NCBI GenBank assembly: GCA_044375275.1
Contig: JBILMZ010000187.1
Coordinates: 1-6,891 of the forward strand
Length of the DNA: 6,891 bases
Reading direction: 5' to 3'
From: SZUA-430 sp044375275
GTDB taxonomy: Bacteria; Pseudomonadota; Alphaproteobacteria; Micropepsales; Micropepsaceae
The notes under the pieces are model-generated. The model worked only from the letters and a program-made list of their open reading frames with translations, had not been told where the DNA came from and searched no databases. Within the stretch, counting starts at the first letter, position 1; every line of letters begins with the position of its first letter. Positions 6,876 to 6,891 of the stretch are shown piece by piece. The position numbers and the translations under genes were made by a program.

Positions 6876-6891
6876 GGCTTCACGCTTCACC

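Noticed and set aside
5808..6890. Long minus-strand open frame (360 codons) opposite the M13 peptidase gene
   Set aside because: It lies wholly antisense to a gene with a complete M13 motif set. Its composition (rich in Val, Ala, Arg, Leu, Asp, His) is what the complementary frame of GC-rich coding DNA gives, and it shows no recognisable domain.
6876..6891. Terminator after the M13 gene
   Set aside because: Only 16 nt follow the stop codon; no hairpin plus T-run is visible in that space.

Overview
The window is GC-rich, densely coding bacterial DNA. Gene content (signal-peptide-bearing HupE/UreJ-type permease, SurA/PpiC-like periplasmic protein, DUF3604 protein, M13 zinc peptidase) and base composition suggest a Gram-negative alphaproteobacterium, perhaps of the Hyphomonadaceae/Caulobacterales or Sphingomonadales kind. 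This taxonomic guess rests on general style and gene families only, not on a marker gene. No rRNA, tRNA, CRISPR, insertion sequence or phage gene is visible.

Layout. Positions 4511 down to 150 (minus strand) hold a tightly packed three-gene operon. In transcription order it is a large PHP-like DUF3604 protein with an N-terminal membrane anchor or signal (4511-2202), a parvulin/SurA-like membrane-anchored protein (2212-1334), and a HupE/UreJ-family membrane protein with an extracytoplasmic N-terminal domain (1337-150). The junctions overlap by 11 nt and 4 nt (ATGA), so the three are very probably co-transcribed and translationally coupled. Beyond the last stop codon a reading frame stays open to the left window edge and may be the start of another minus-strand gene (ATG at 50, or 92). 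A 288-nt divergent intergenic region (4512-4799) separates the operon from a plus-strand M13 (neprilysin/PepO-type) metallopeptidase (4800-6875), which is complete; only 16 nt follow its stop.

How the genes may work together. All four products carry N-terminal export or membrane signals, so the window encodes envelope functions. In the operon, a predicted metal-dependent PHP-like hydrolase with 20 cysteines, a PPIase-like chaperone that lacks the usual active-site histidines, and a likely divalent-metal permease are made together. A plausible reading is an enzyme with its dedicated folding factor and a metal-handling permease, but substrate and metal are unknown. The M13 peptidase is divergently transcribed and need not be functionally linked. 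The intergenic region carries several small dyads that could be operators; no convincing sigma-70 promoter could be picked by eye.
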